Positions 49,101 through 57,490 of a stretch of 64,000 nt of DNA are shown here, in pieces. Origin of the DNA: Margaritifera margaritifera (lineage: Eukaryota > Mollusca > Bivalvia > Unionida > Margaritiferidae); NCBI GenBank assembly GCA_029931535.1, contig JAQPZY010001098.1:248001-312000 (forward strand). Direction: 5' to 3'. The stretch's first letter is position 1; each line of letters opens with the position of its first letter. Under the pieces are notes generated by a model. The model ran no database searches and was not told where the DNA came from. It saw only the letters and a program-made list of their open reading frames with translations. The position numbers and the translations under genes are program-made.

Positions 49101-50263
49101 AAATAAATTTTTACTAACTGCACTTGGCAAGGTTTGTAATGCCAGATATGTAGTTTCATTATTCTGTGGTAATATCTCTTCTATTACATGCAGTTCGAAT
49201 GCATAAAACGTAATCCATTCTTACAACACATGATCACTGTCGCTGTGCTGATAATGAACAAAAAAAAAACTAAATTCTATCTGAATTCATTAAAAGTTAT
49301 TTGTCAGACATGCGAATGTGTTGTAACATACTGCAAGGGGTCCATTTAAATATACTATTCTAATATAAAACTGCCCCCTCCCCCCATTAAAAACTTAAAA
49401 TATCCCCTTAGAACAGAGGCAGAGCTGGAATGCCTCCTCTGTGTGATACATGTAATCCTGGAGAAATCACTAACACTGACAATGCCTGACATGGTATTCC
49501 CATAACCTGAATGAAAATACTTGCAAAGTAAGCATTTGGTTATGTTGTAAGCTCTTCACTTTGAAGGAGCATTCTCTCTTCCAATATGGTTGCACTTAAT
49601 AAAACACATGTAAGATCTGTTTTTGAGATTCATTTAAGCCTCAATGTTAAGATGCAAGGTGGCTCAAAGCATGCATATTTAGTAAATTCCAAGAACACAA
49701 CAATCTTCAAACCAAGTTTTAGCAGCCACTTCCCTCCCATGTGGCAAGCCAAGATCAATACACATTTGCTCATAATGGATATTTTTATGAGAGTTTTGAC
49801 CAAAGAGGGTGGTGTGCAATTATAAAATTAAGGCATGTGCAGATGTTACATCAAATACAGTACAAGTAATAACACTGAAGTTCCATTTTGAACTGAAGTA
49901 ATATATATTGTCATTTCAGAGACTCAATTTTTCCCCAGCTTGTGGACAGTTCATCATAGTGAAGAGAACTGGCCATGTCCAGATAAATTTGACCCAACCC
50001 GCTTCTTGAGCCCTGATGGAGAGCTTATTTCCATGGAGAAGTTGAGGGATATGCCCTTTGTGCCGTTTGGAATTGGTCGCCGTGTATGCCTTGGGAAAAC
50101 CTTGGCCATGGAGCTGCTTGTATTAATTGTTTCCAGCTTTTTGAAGAACTATACAATTGAGCTACCAGAGGGAGAAAATCCTGACATGGAAGGAATTGCG
50201 GCTTTGGGGCTCAAAACATCCCCCTACAAAATGTTTGCAAGGAGACGTCACCTACAACTGTAA
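30871..50263 (+). CDS. Cytochrome P450 (clan 2, CYP2-like), seven exons
   Basis: A microsomal P450 monooxygenase, predicted to hydroxylate small lipophilic substrates at the ER with electrons from P450 reductase. Exons are 30871-31176, 32395-32597, 35528-35774, 37412-37586, 41115-41264, 43503-43607 and 49920-50263. All introns are GT-AG and phases agree, giving 1530 nt (509 residues plus stop), the usual size. Features in order: membrane anchor at residues 16-42; PPGP at 46-49; C-helix W137 but Thr141 where the family has Arg (WxxxR); I-helix AGTDT at 310-314; ExxR at E366-R369; PTRF at 421-424; heme loop FGIGRRVCLG at 445-454 with ligand Cys452. The start is uncertain: ATG 30871 lies just after a MITE, and a strong acceptor (TTTTCCAG, ending 30923) could join an upstream exon instead. 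Clan 2 is judged from motif style; the subfamily cannot be told by eye. Confidence 0.9.
31177..32394 (+). other. P450 intron 1
   Basis: 1218 bp, AT-rich, with double-hairpin MITE copy 7 at its 3' end. No other gene is seen. Confidence 0.8.
32074..32290 (+). mobile_element. Double-hairpin MITE, copy 7, in P450 intron 1
   Basis: TA flanks both ends (32072-32073 and 32291-32292). Ends are CTATATATACTCACTC and ATGAGTATATACGG. Both hairpins are present. It lies about 100 bp before exon 2. Confidence 0.85.
32395..32597 (+). CDS. P450 exon 2: B'-C region
   Basis: Acceptor CTCCTCACTTAG, donor AAG|GTAAAT, phase 0 in and 2 out. Encodes residues 103-169 including RPPLTFIDIL and the C-helix GKKWKILTKCFHTAL. 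The canonical heme-propionate Arg of WxxxR is replaced by Thr141, with Lys142 next to it. Confidence 0.9.
32598..33227 (+). other. P450 intron 2, 5' part
   Basis: No feature except an A run near 32784-32801. It runs into the minisatellite. Confidence 0.6.
33228..34820. repeat. 43-bp minisatellite, about 37 units, in P450 intron 2
   Basis: The unit is GTGATTTAAAGCATTATAAT followed by GACAAGTGCCTGTGCATATC and ACA. It contains the 10-bp palindrome CATTATAATG. Variants include GTGGCCTG, a duplicated GCATTAAAG, TTTTAATG, and units lacking CA/TA before GTGATTT. At 33901-34070 and 34071-34240 two 170-bp four-unit blocks are nearly identical, showing higher-order duplication. Reading frames across it are not conserved. 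Confidence 0.95.
34821..35382 (+). other. P450 intron 2, 3' part
   Basis: No recognised feature; it ends at a decayed MITE. Confidence 0.55.
35383..35519 (+). mobile_element. Double-hairpin MITE, copy 8, decayed, before exon 3
   Basis: Contains CACAGAGCAAGATCTACCAT and GATCAGGATCTATGCTGTTTG, followed by GCAGTCAGGCTCAACATGA. These correspond to MITE hairpin arms and the right sub-terminal region. The internal linker is deleted. The MITE right end would lie at about 35505-35519, directly before the exon 3 acceptor. Confidence 0.6.
35528..35774 (+). CDS. P450 exon 3: D-F region
   Basis: Acceptor TTACATTTTGCAG, donor CAG|GTAATC. Encodes residues 170-252, with FDPREVISISVLNCISGIAY, the family 'N.I....FG.R.' region. 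The acceptor lies at the edge of a decayed double-hairpin MITE. Confidence 0.9.
35775..37411 (+). other. P450 intron 3
   Basis: 1637 bp with a C run at 35804-35813. No nested gene or recognised transposon. Confidence 0.7.
37412..37586 (+). CDS. P450 exon 4: H-I region
   Basis: Acceptor GCTTTTTTCAG, donor GCAG|GTAGAG. Encodes residues 253-310, with DDLMDVILQVQ and LPDLFISLWCLFLA leading into the I-helix AGTDT, whose Gly codon is split with exon 5. Confidence 0.9.
39330..39670. repeat. Degenerate tandem repeat of about 150 bp
   Basis: Words such as GAAACTATTAAGA, GACAAATTTA and ATCCCTA..ACATGAACTTAG recur two to three times at about 150-bp intervals. Function unknown. Confidence 0.5.
39677..39790. 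repeat. hAT-like repeat end, CAGGGGTCAATTTC
   Basis: The stretch CAGGGGTCAATTTCACCGCT, then GGC..GGCCTGTGGGTTTTGA, is related to the start of the element at 60537 (CAGTGGTCAATTTAGCTGCT, then GGC). The other end was not found, so the limit is approximate. Confidence 0.4.
40140..40700. repeat. Degenerate tandem repeat of about 170 bp
   Basis: Three imperfect copies carry CAAGTATGAACAAAATC, AAATATAAGCAAATGAAAT and GAATGAA..GTCTTA words. No coding potential. Confidence 0.5.
41115..41264 (+). CDS. P450 exon 5: I-J helices
   Basis: Acceptor TTATGTTTTAG, donor ACAG|GTACTG. Encodes TDTFTDAILWIFLYLMKNP, then QSEVDDAI and KLPYT. The usual T-(T/S) pair of clan 2 is T314-F315 here. Confidence 0.9.
41265..43502 (+). 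other. P450 intron 5
   Basis: 2238 bp, with one clean hAT MITE (42468-43011). Nothing else is recognised. Confidence 0.75.
42468..43011. mobile_element. hAT-like element rich in GTAATTG/CAATTAC palindromes
   Basis: Ends CAGTGTTGTA and TACAACACTG form a perfect 10-bp inverted repeat. TTAATTTC directly flanks both sides (42460-42467 and 43012-43019), a perfect 8-bp target duplication as expected for hAT. The sub-terminal regions are packed with GTAATTGATTAC-type words in both orientations, a pattern seen in sub-terminal transposase-binding regions of hAT elements (family knowledge). There is no coding frame. Confidence 0.9.
43503..43607 (+). CDS. P450 exon 6: K helix
   Basis: Acceptor TTTTTTCAACACACAG, donor AAAAG|GTAAAT. 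Encodes EAFVLEVLRIVTPVHMGIPH with the ExxR pair, then DIEVGPYKIPK. Confidence 0.9.
43714..43985. mobile_element. hAT-like MITE with perfect 8-bp duplication
   Basis: GCCATGAT occurs directly at both sides (43706-43713 and 43986-43993). Ends are CAGGCCCGCC and GGAGGGTCTG, inverted over about 7 bp with one mismatch. The right end carries a C-run of variable kind (43958-43976). Confidence 0.75.
44385..44569 (+). mobile_element. Double-hairpin MITE, copy 9, decayed
   Basis: Both hairpins are recognisable (CTGCAAATTGCACAGACC; GTGGGTCTATGTTGTTTGC) with indels. The left end is lost behind a T/G run (44364-44380); the right end is TATATACAGTA. Confidence 0.65.
44856..45574 (+). promoter_or_regulatory. 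Three copies of GTTACAGACACTACA, 3' side of transposon
   Basis: Exact copies at 44856-44870, 45211-45225 and 45560-45574, all in the same orientation, spaced 355 and 349 bp. They lie between the right-hand end of the transposase frame (45598) and the left TIR. Likely role: transposase or host-factor binding sites, inferred from location only. Confidence 0.6.
45598..46575 (-). pseudogene. Transposase exon 2, C-terminal region after internal deletion
   Basis: In a frame offset from the N-terminal part, 46575-45598 is open for 325 codons. It begins with NYFETSHGKSVCDGLGATVK, a pattern I recognise as the end of the RNase-H-like core of the same family (TSHGK..CDG.G..VK). It then has ETDVQTLQGTRKLHAV, a Cys cluster (LSCYCEQCMKVDGRC), a Lys-rich linker and a C-terminal SH3/Tudor-like block (YLAEVIDILHNEVRLKYM; YVWPEKDDYS). 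The acidic catalytic core before TSHGK is missing, so this copy cannot encode an active enzyme. The basic N-terminus joins the C-terminus out of frame near 46560-46575. The apparent start near 46446 is GTG, not a real start. Confidence 0.6.
46560..46926 (-). pseudogene. Transposase exon 2, N-terminal basic region
   Basis: About 120 residues, very Lys/Arg/Glu-rich (RREKTRPKVQAWRKKQREN; RRKKREEMKRYRQKKKEK), ending near RTQAWRMRN. It resembles the basic, coiled N-terminus of a widespread invertebrate transposase-like family seen in molluscs and cnidarians (memory of the family, no search). It continues open to 46451, but after about 46560 the meaningful protein shifts to another frame. Confidence 0.55.
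47189..48097 (-). promoter_or_regulatory. Four copies of GTTACAGACACTACA, 5' side of transposon
   Basis: Copies at 47189-47203 (reverse, 14/15), 47535-47549 (forward), 47917-47931 (reverse) and 48083-48097 (forward). Spacings are 346, 382 and 166 bp. The first two are in the transposase intron; the last two lie upstream of its first exon. Orientation alternates here, unlike the other cluster. Confidence 0.6.
47587..47626 (-). pseudogene. Transposase exon 1
   Basis: On the minus strand ATG begins MGRRQKQTSGNNS, ending at donor CTCTG|GTAAGT (exon end 47587). Its one-base overhang joins in phase with exon 2 at acceptor GTTTGCTTTTAG|GA (46926), giving GSKDKPEEDEQ. The perfect phase match and good splice sites support a spliced transposase gene with a 660-bp intron (46927-47586). 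Confidence 0.6.
47770..48159 (-). CDS. Hypothetical 129-residue frame inside the transposon
   Basis: An ATG-initiated frame upstream of the transposase exon 1, same strand. It has no recognised domain. Both 15-mer copies at 47917 and 48083 are translated within it (as VTDTT and VVSVT), which suggests the frame may be an accident of sub-terminal repeat DNA. A small accessory protein cannot be excluded. Confidence 0.2.
   Translation of the reverse strand: MASQDIRLRACSLSNFPVLNFVVSVTFTSLYGNNFVVSLWKSINPTKAHVYPCDVQVGQNWWCCIVPLKNSNSIKKVTDTTQTGIKMKDKSIVLLFIKTLFFSIESSILCDVMLHHLFTSAAKSKKVMQ
48817..49919 (+). other. 3' part of P450 intron 6
   Basis: No nested feature recognised. A short plus-strand frame at 49586-49825 shows no P450 similarity and lacks splice context. 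Confidence 0.55.
49920..50263 (+). CDS. P450 exon 7: heme-binding exon and stop
   Basis: Acceptor TTGTCATTTCAG. Encodes TQFFPSLWTVHHSEENWPCP, DPTRFLSPDGE, the heme loop FGIGRRVCLG and a C-terminus ending FARRRHLQL, stop TAA at 50261-50263. The junction codon gives Glu where many P450s have Gly (IPK-E-TQFF). Confidence 0.95.
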
Positions 50264-50333
50264 CTTACTTGAAGGGCAGTAGCATAACCCAAAATTTAAT
50301 CAACAGGGGATATGATTCCTTCAAAATGAGTAC

Positions 50334-50339
50334 AATAAA
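50334..50339 (+). terminator. Polyadenylation signal AATAAA of the P450
   Basis: Canonical AATAAA 71 bp after the P450 stop codon, giving a short 3' UTR. No other hexamer is nearer. Confidence 0.55.
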
Positions 50340-50544
50340 TTTATGGCAAGGGTGCAGACCTTGACAAAAATAGTGCAGTCAATACTTAAGTAGCAAAGCA
50401 ATTTGCTTAAATCAAAGCCAAATGTTTTTCCTAATGTGTAGGAAAACAGCAACGAGAGAGAAAAAGAAGGAAAATTGTAAGAACATTTTTTTGGGTTTGA
50501 ATGACACTTTTAATATCTTATTGTCTATATCATGCTGAAGAAAT

Positions 50545-50663
50545 GGGAGCTAAGAAACTATCCCAAAGACACTCCGAAGCAGCCGACCTGGTCTGGCCTG
50601 GGCAGGTATTGAACCCTTGGATTATGAGTCCGATGCTCTACCAACTGAGCTATCATGGCTCCC
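50545..50663 (-). repeat. tRNA-derived SINE head
   Basis: On minus: GGGAGCCATGATAGCTCAGT, then TGGTAGAGCATCGGACTCAT, then AATCCAAGGGTTCAATACCT. This has box A (TAGCTCAGTTGGTAGAGC), a CAT anticodon-like loop and box B (GGTTCAATACC). The 3' acceptor strand does not pair with the 5' end, and unrelated sequence follows. It is a SINE head rather than a tRNA gene. Confidence 0.6.
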
Positions 50664-50870
50664 TTTTAAGAAAAGGAAGTTAAAGAAAGACACAAAACAT
50701 TTATGGCAGACCCGATAAGTTCTCCACAAGTCAGTGGTATCTTTAACATTGTATTTATGGCCAATGTGTGATTACTCTCATTTTGCCTAGAATTTAACCA
50801 CCACAACAGACAGAGCATATGTAACAAATTTCATTTTGGACAGATTAAGGGTAATGACAATTGGGCATTA

Positions 50871-51003
50871 CCGTATGTACTCACGGATAATCCAATACCA
50901 ACTGCAAACTGCATAGACCCAGATCTGCCATTGCATAATGCGATTGCAGATCAGGGTCTATGTTGTTTGCATTTGGATCAGGATTATACGCGAGAATACA
51001 CGG
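50871..51003 (+). mobile_element. Single-hairpin MITE derivative, copy 12
   Basis: 133 bp, flanked by TA (50869-50870 and 51004-51005). It joins the left arm of hairpin A (TGCATAGACCCAGATC) to the right arm of hairpin B (GATCAGGGTCTATGTTG). The two half-hairpins still pair, because A and B are related. Confidence 0.85.
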
Positions 51004-51094
51004 TAGATATTATGAATGTTCGAACCCATCTGATTAAAGACAACTGTAGTGTCATGCCATAATGTTTACCAACATGTTTACCAACATTTATGGT

Positions 51095-51350
51095 TTTGGT
51101 TTGGATTGGTGTTTTATGGCACAGCAAGTTTGGTTATTTGGTGCATACACTATTGGAATAAAGTACCTTAACCATCATCGTAATATGGTAGCCAAACCAG
51201 GGCTGATCCGATGGTAGGATTCATACATTTTATCACAAGTCCCGCATGCTAACTAAGCAGTCAGTGCAGCTCCAGCCTCCGTTAGTTGCCTCTTACAACA
51301 TGTAGGAAATTATATCTGGCCTATTCTACATCCCCCGAGTCCTCTGGGGG
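51095..51350 (-). repeat. SINE-like element
   Basis: On minus it starts CCCCAGAGGACTCGGGGGAT and ends near GCCATAAAACACCAATCC, a layout I recognise from bivalve SINE-type repeats (family memory). No coding. Confidence 0.45.
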
Positions 51351-51479
51351 TAACTTTATGATTTTTAAAAAATAGTACAGTATATGTAACTATATTTGTG
51401 CAATATATATATATATATATTTGCTATATTGGTGAAATGATACACCTGTGCCACATATTGATACATATCGTGATACACA

Positions 51480-51805
51480 ACCTATTATATGATACATCAT
51501 TGGTACACATATCAGCTTGAAGATCTTTTCATCCTTAGAAGGACTGTCAATTATAATGTTGTGCCATTTCAGATGTGTCAAAATATTGGTCGTATTTCCT
51601 GTATGTTCAAGACTCGTGTAACAGACACTGCAGACAAACCCAGACTTATCAAGTATTCTGAGTCCATTTGCATCCTTGACAGGATAACCAAATACATATA
51701 CTTCCAAACAGATAATCTGACAGTCATCAGTGATTCTAATTCAAACTTTTCAGCCATTTCAGGCTGCTCCATTTGATCGGATGCAGGACTCGTGTTGGTC
51801 ACCAT
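51480..51805 (-). pseudogene. hAT transposase remnant with BED-type zinc finger
   Basis: On minus, CSVCYTSLEHTGNTTNILTH followed by LKWHN gives C-x2-C ... H-x4-H, the BED finger with its GNTTN..HL core found in ZBED/hAT transposases. FGYPVKDANGLRILDKSGFV precedes it. A frameshift near 51680 separates this from the upstream SLMTVRLSVWKY in another frame. Only the N-terminal domain survives; the sequence after HN decays. Confidence 0.65.
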
Positions 51806-53501
51806 GTCATTTGTTTCGCATTCTATGAATGCATCACAAACATCTTAGTGACAAGGATTAATCTGTGACCAGTATTTCTATTACTGGTTCCACACCCACA
51901 CTGCTACATGAGCCCCTCCTATCACACCGAGAAAAAGTTGTTTCTCACTCAATGTAGTAATTCTGATAATTTTTATATACATACACACATATATACATTT
52001 GTTAAAAAATTATTAAGAATTTCATTTCTTCAATTAAATCTGTAAGGCATGATGTTGTTATCTTAAAAACAAAAGAAACAGTGCAAGGAAAATCATATCT
52101 ACATGTACATGTAGAATGTATACGATGGATCTGGGTGCAGTACGTGGCGATGACTAACAACCAAATCCCTCACACAGGTACTTCATGCATATGCAAAACA
52201 GCTGCCCAATAGCTCACTCTGATGAATTCTCAATGTAAAGAATAGAAAAGGCAAACTAATAATCCTTTATGACTGCCAATGATTAAGGTAACTTGTATAA
52301 GGTAAACACATTTTGTATCAATATGTCTTGAAATAGCAAAATTATCAATGCATCACTGAATCGTTTCAACCCTAATTTGTTACATAAGAAGCAAAATCAT
52401 TTTGTTCCAAAATTAATACAGAAGCATTATGAACTTTTTCAGAATTAAAATCAAATTTTAATCTGAATGTATATGAAACAAAATACAACTTGTAAAAAAA
52501 TAATCAAAGAATGCTTTGAATAAAGCTTAATACATTTATGCATAAATGCACACAATTTGTCAAATATTCTTTTTTTTTTCTTTATTTCTTAACATGTTAA
52601 ATATTTCACTACATATTTATAACATTACTATTTTTTTAAATAAATGGCATACATTCATGTACATTAACTTCATTTGCTCAAGAATCAATCACATAGAGAG
52701 GAAATCCAGATTTGACTCATTTTCTTTGAAGTCTTTCCTTTTTTTTGGTGTTTCTTTTGTTTGTTTGTTTGTGCATTTTATAAATAAATTGTAGCTTTCA
52801 AATTTTCTGCTTAGCATCTAATTGACTTCTTGGATTACTTCCCTTGCCCTACACTTAAAAAATTATAAGTTTAATTTTTAAAAAATAATACATGCTTGAA
52901 AAGGGAAATTACTCAGATAACGAATGGAAATGAAATTGTTGAGGTACATAGCTAGTGCATTTTTGGTTCTGCTAAACCAAGGGTTCTTTGTTTTATTGCT
53001 GTTGTTATTGTTGCAGATCTTGGAAACTCAAATACATGTACATGTATTCAACAAAGCTTGGATTGAACTTCACCTCTGCCAAGCTCTAGACAAGAAATAA
53101 TTTAATTTTCTGGTTTGGAACTAATTGCATTGCTTGGTTGATTTAGTTTTTACTTCAATGGCAGATTTTATGAACAACACAAAATACAATATCAGACTAT
53201 GTCCTAATCATCAAAATGATCATCATCCTTTTTAGAATATGTCAAATGGATTAGAGACTGAGACTAATTCCGGGTGCATTCGATTATATGGGGTCTATTT
53301 CCAGTTAGTGCAAGGACGATTCTGTTGTATTAATTAGAGCAACTTCTCTACAAAACAAGAATGAAATTAATATAACTAATTTTAGTTGACTCTATACACA
53401 ATTCCCTTATGATAATAACTAATAATTAATTTGCAATAAAAATACAGGAAAACAAATAGCAACATAAAAATTACAGGAGTAATGAAGAATTAGTAGTATT
53501 A
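51806..53501. other. Non-coding stretch
   Basis: No gene supported. Two overlapping TACATGTA pairs at 52100-52113 and 53033-53046. Confidence 0.5.
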
Positions 53502-53641
53502 AACACCAGAAAGCCAGTGTTTAAAATTTCCCAAATACTCATTTTGCAATAAAATAATTCCCAATTCTAGGAAACACCAGAAGCCTGTGTTAAGAATTTC
53601 CCAAATACTCATTTTGCAATAAAATAATTCCCAATTCTAGG
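53502..53641. repeat. 70-bp tandem duplication
   Basis: Two adjacent copies containing ATTTCCCAAATACTCATTTT and GCAATAAAATAATTCCCAAT, differing at a few bases in the first 25 bp only. A young duplication. Confidence 0.9.
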
Positions 53642-53917
53642 GATGGGGGCCCCAAAATGTTATTGTTAGAATCTCTCCAGGAATGTCTGCATATTGATTA
53701 AAATAGTCATTTCAAACAAACACGGAAAATAATCTCGTACCAATATGTCTGATCATAAAACATGGGTTGTGCTTATGTCAGGTGAAAGAAGCTGGCAACT
53801 TAGGACTCTGTGCTTAAAATTAAACTATTCTGTGTAATTTGAACACATTAAAATTATTCTTTAAGCATTTGTAGTCAATTTGTTAAAAAAAACGTCAATA
53901 TGCTGCTTATAGAAATA

Positions 53918-54043
53918 CCATATATACTCACGTATAATCCGGGTCCAAATGCAAACAACACAGACCCTGATCTGCCATCGCATTATGCACTGGCAGATCT
54001 GGGTCAATGCAGTTTGCATCAGCTTATATGAGAGTATATACGA
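53918..54043 (-). mobile_element. Single-hairpin MITE derivative, copy 13
   Basis: 126 bp, flanked by TA (53916-53917 and 54044-54045). Inverted relative to copy 12 but of the same structure: left arm of A and right arm of B when read on minus. Confidence 0.85.
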
Positions 54044-54054
54044 TAACACATTGT

Positions 54055-54205
54055 GGCTATATTATGCCAAGGAAATGGATGCTAAGTGACTTTCCCAAGG
54101 ACATATCATGGCACCCAACATGGGCTGGTCTTGACAGGTATCAAAACTGTGGTCCTTGGATTACAAGTCCAGCACTCAACCAACTGAGGTACAGTGGCTC
54201 CTTAA
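54055..54205 (-). repeat. tRNA-derived SINE head
   Basis: On minus: GGAGCCACTGTACCTCAGTT, then GGTTGAGTGCTGGACTTGTA, then ATCC. Box-A-like and anticodon-arm regions are present; a box-B-like part (TTTGATACC) is decayed. Resembles the copies at 11395 and 50545. Confidence 0.5.
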
Positions 54206-55107
54206 ATGCGGTCAAAGATGCTGCACACAGTGCATGTGCATTTTATGTACATGTATGTATAGGTATTTTTTTGTTTTCATGTAAAATCTGATTGTAAATC
54301 TTCAATGAAATAATACCTTGAGGCAAGTTTATGGCACAATGTAAATTATATTTCATGTCTTTCATAAATTACTATGTATTTTAAGAATTTTAAACTATTT
54401 TGTGTATACATATTATGCATGTTTTCATGAACATATCTTATTGATGTCAAATATTTTACAGTGTCACTTACGTGCAACTGAGCATAGAGACATATTAGAT
54501 TTTTAAAAAATTTATCAGAGAAACTACGCATATAATTCCCTCACTATAATGCTATTCATTGGAGCCATGAAAGTGGACTGACTTATAGATCACCTTATAC
54601 TGAGGTATTTTATACCTACTGCTACCAAATCGTGAAATGAGACCAATGACCATACCAACCTTAGACTGGGTGTCACCTTATAATAAGAGAGAACTGTATG
54701 TGCCTACACTGTATGTGCAATGCATATAAAAAACTATGGGCAGTGCCAGCTTTTTCCGATAAAGTCAGCATTACTTGCATATTTCAAATTTTTTTTAAAA
54801 ATTTAAATCAACTTCTGCCTTTACCTGTTTACTTTCCTGTAAAGGTATTCATACATGTATGCATGTGTCTGTGTACTTCATTGAAAAAATACTGAAATTT
54901 TCTTTGATTAAAATCGTTGTAATGTAATACTTGTGGACAGCTTCTTTTTTAACATACTGTTGTGTCTGTAACTTTCATACCCTTTGATTTATTGTACACC
55001 TTCAATCAATAAAAAATGATAATTATCAACTTTTTCATACAGAGAATTTATTAAAATGTTGCAAATTGTAAGAACTAAAAAAATTATTAATTTTTTTTAC
55101 CTATAAT
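54206..55107. other. Non-coding stretch
   Basis: No gene seen. At 54958-54972 a 14/15 match to the reverse of the 15-mer GTTACAGACACTACA occurs outside its transposon; likely chance or a relic. Confidence 0.45.
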
Positions 55108-55395
55108 CAGTGTTGCACCTTGAGCATGGGAGCACAGGTTTCCTGCAATTTTTTGTCCTATGTCCCCCAATTCTTGACCCTGTTCCCACCCCACCCCACA
55201 CTTTTTCGTCAGGAAATTTAAAAAAAAAAATATAACTTTTCTTTACTGGAAGTCCTTCCACATCTATGTTGGTGCTAGCAATGGCCAGAGTTGTTAAAGG
55301 TGTTAAAAAAACTGTAAACTGATAAAAACTATAAGATGACAATGAATATTCATTTTAAAACAACATATCTGGCAATGAAATCGCCATGTTATTCA
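55108..55395 (-). mobile_element. Truncated copy of the 252-1085 element
   Basis: Starts CAGTGTTGCACCTTGAGC and shares GGCCATTGCTAG, GCAGGAAACCTG, GGGGGACATA and ATGAATATTCATTG-like words (minus strand) with 830-1085. The opposite terminal repeat is absent. Confidence 0.6.
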
Positions 55396-56585
55396 ATAAA
55401 AGTTGAAAACAGAAATGAAGTGTTTTTTTATACATCAATCAGTAAAAACAGTAGCTTCAAGATCATAATTAGTTCATGTGATAGTACTGTAGATGTGTTA
55501 CAATTACAGAAAACACTCACTCCATATCAATACAATCAGTGACTACCAACTCTCTGAATGAAATGGATTTAAATGTAATGTAATTATCTCAGTTCCTTTA
55601 GGGTGAAAAAACATTGTATTGGGAGCTTTTATAAGTAGCTAATCCCCTAGCATAGGTAAATGTCAAACAATCACATAGGTACTGCTCAACATATTTAACC
55701 ACCAATACATTAACAAGTCAGCATGAGCAAGGGACAGCTTATTATTATTCATGCTGCAAATTGTAGCACTAATTAAAGGTAACCAATGAAATACGAAGAA
55801 CAGAAATAGTACTGTTCCTCATTCATATCTCGTGTGCTTCGCTTTGTACACACAAAGTTTATAGTTTTTGATACAATTAAGCAGATGCGCTTCATAACGT
55901 GGAGGGATCTATAGATGGGGCCGTGGAGGGATCTATAGATGGGGCCATGGAGGGATCTTTAGATGGGGCCAAGCAGGGAGCTGAGTATTAATAATTTACC
56001 AGTGTCCTTCAAAAACTTAAACAACAAAAAGTCACCATTTCATCGGCTATCAGACTTTTTTTTAGCTCTGCAATCTGCATAGTAAAGTGATCTTTACAAC
56101 AAAATTTCTTTGCAATATTTTTGTATTTACATTTTATTTCAACTTATAATATTTTCAAAATTTAAAATTCTGACTTTTAATCAGCGTTATATAGTCAGTA
56201 TTGTGCTGACATACCATTAAACCACACACATACAGTATACCTACTTACACATCTCCTCAATAACCCACGAGTAATGGATCCATTAAAAACATTGACTGCA
56301 AGATAAGCGAGTGCATGAGATAAAAAGGGAAAGAATTTATGGTTAATATTAATTTGGGGATGGCCAGTGTTAGCAACTTTTGTTGATATACAAGAATTCT
56401 AATCTCCTTTGTCCTACACAAATATCTGTCTAACGGATTTTAATATTAACAGATACTAGATCTTTAGAAGTAAAAACAAAAATAAATGCATCATTACAGT
56501 TTGAGTTGCCTCCCTCTCAGTGCCATACCCTGTGTATCCATTTTAAGCAAGCACAACCAAAGCTTCATAACTAGATTTAAACACA
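55396..56585. other. Non-coding stretch with a 24-bp tandem repeat
   Basis: At 55899-55970 three units contain GTGGAGGGATCTATAGATGG then GGCC. No gene supported elsewhere. Confidence 0.55.
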
Positions 56586-56587
56586 TA

Positions 56588-56740
56588 CTGTATATACTAG
56601 CGTATAATCCGGGTGCAAATGCAAACAACATAGACCCTGATCTGCCATCGCATAACGCGCAGCCAGATCAGGGTCTATGTTGTTTGTTCTACTGATTAGT
56701 CTTTACAAGCAGCATAGACCCAGATCTTCTGGCAAAAAAT
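56588..56740 (-). mobile_element. Double-hairpin MITE, copy 14, truncated
   Basis: Left TA at 56586-56587, end CTGTATATACTAGCG, complete hairpin B, linker TTCTACTGATTAGTC, then the first arm of hairpin A. It stops after CCAGATCTTCTGGC. The right half is lost. Confidence 0.75.
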
Positions 56741-57490
56741 CAAACACATTCTCGACTGTGCCGGTTGTTTTTGTGGACTTTGAAGATGCAGAAATCTGGC
56801 AAAATTTGAATGAACACATGCCTATTTAGGAATAAAATTAACTGTTCATTTCACAGTGTTTCATTATATCATGTGTATGTATGTTACACTGGACATATAG
56901 CAATTATGGTATAACCATAACAAATGCTACTACAAATACTTTAAGTTACTATCTATATATAGCAATTTTCTTACTTGGTTTGTGATACATTCTCAGTCAG
57001 GGTACTCCACAGGATTTTGAAAGTTCCAGCCCAGGACTGATTCCTTGAAAAAAGTTGCAGTCCCAGCACTAAAACTTGCAGTCCCAATAACGATACCTTT
57101 TGTTTTCCCATGCAATAATTTTTAACATAATGAGTGTATTGTTGTGTCACAAATATACATGTATGTCACCAGATTACTAATGTTCATTCATTGTGAAATA
57201 CATGTAGTTAATATTATAATAAATATATTAAAAATTAAGGCAGTTGATAACCGTGATTGTTTGTGATGTTACAACTATAACAATTCTCAATGTCTTTACT
57301 GTGCCATTCTTTAATTTTTTATGCACCTAGAAGGGAATAACGAAGGGATTGTACTTTCTTTTCTATATAAATTTATTTAATTAGCTTAATTCCATTTCAA
57401 ATCAATCAATTTTCCATGACACTGGAATAAGATATAAATGACCATATTCCATTCACTTTTTTTTTCTCCAACTTTAAGCAACACACCATA

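Larger units (their letters stand above)
43608..49919 (+). other. P450 intron 6, transposon-filled
   Basis: 6312 bp. Contains a hAT MITE (43714-43985), MITE copy 9, MITE copy 10 split by the 4.0-kb transposon, then 48817-49919 with no recognised feature. Confidence 0.8.

Noticed and set aside
43607..49920. A missing P450 exon between exons 6 and 7
   Set aside because: The split codon joins to give IPK-E-TQFFPSLW in the correct register for the family, and the total is exactly 510 codons. No exon is missing.
50545..50663. Functional tRNA-Met gene
   Set aside because: Box A, anticodon-like loop and box B are present, but the acceptor stem does not pair and the sequence continues as in SINEs.
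54958..54972. Solo 15-mer related to GTTACAGACACTACA outside its transposon
   Set aside because: 14/15 match with no neighbouring copies or inverted ends; could be chance.
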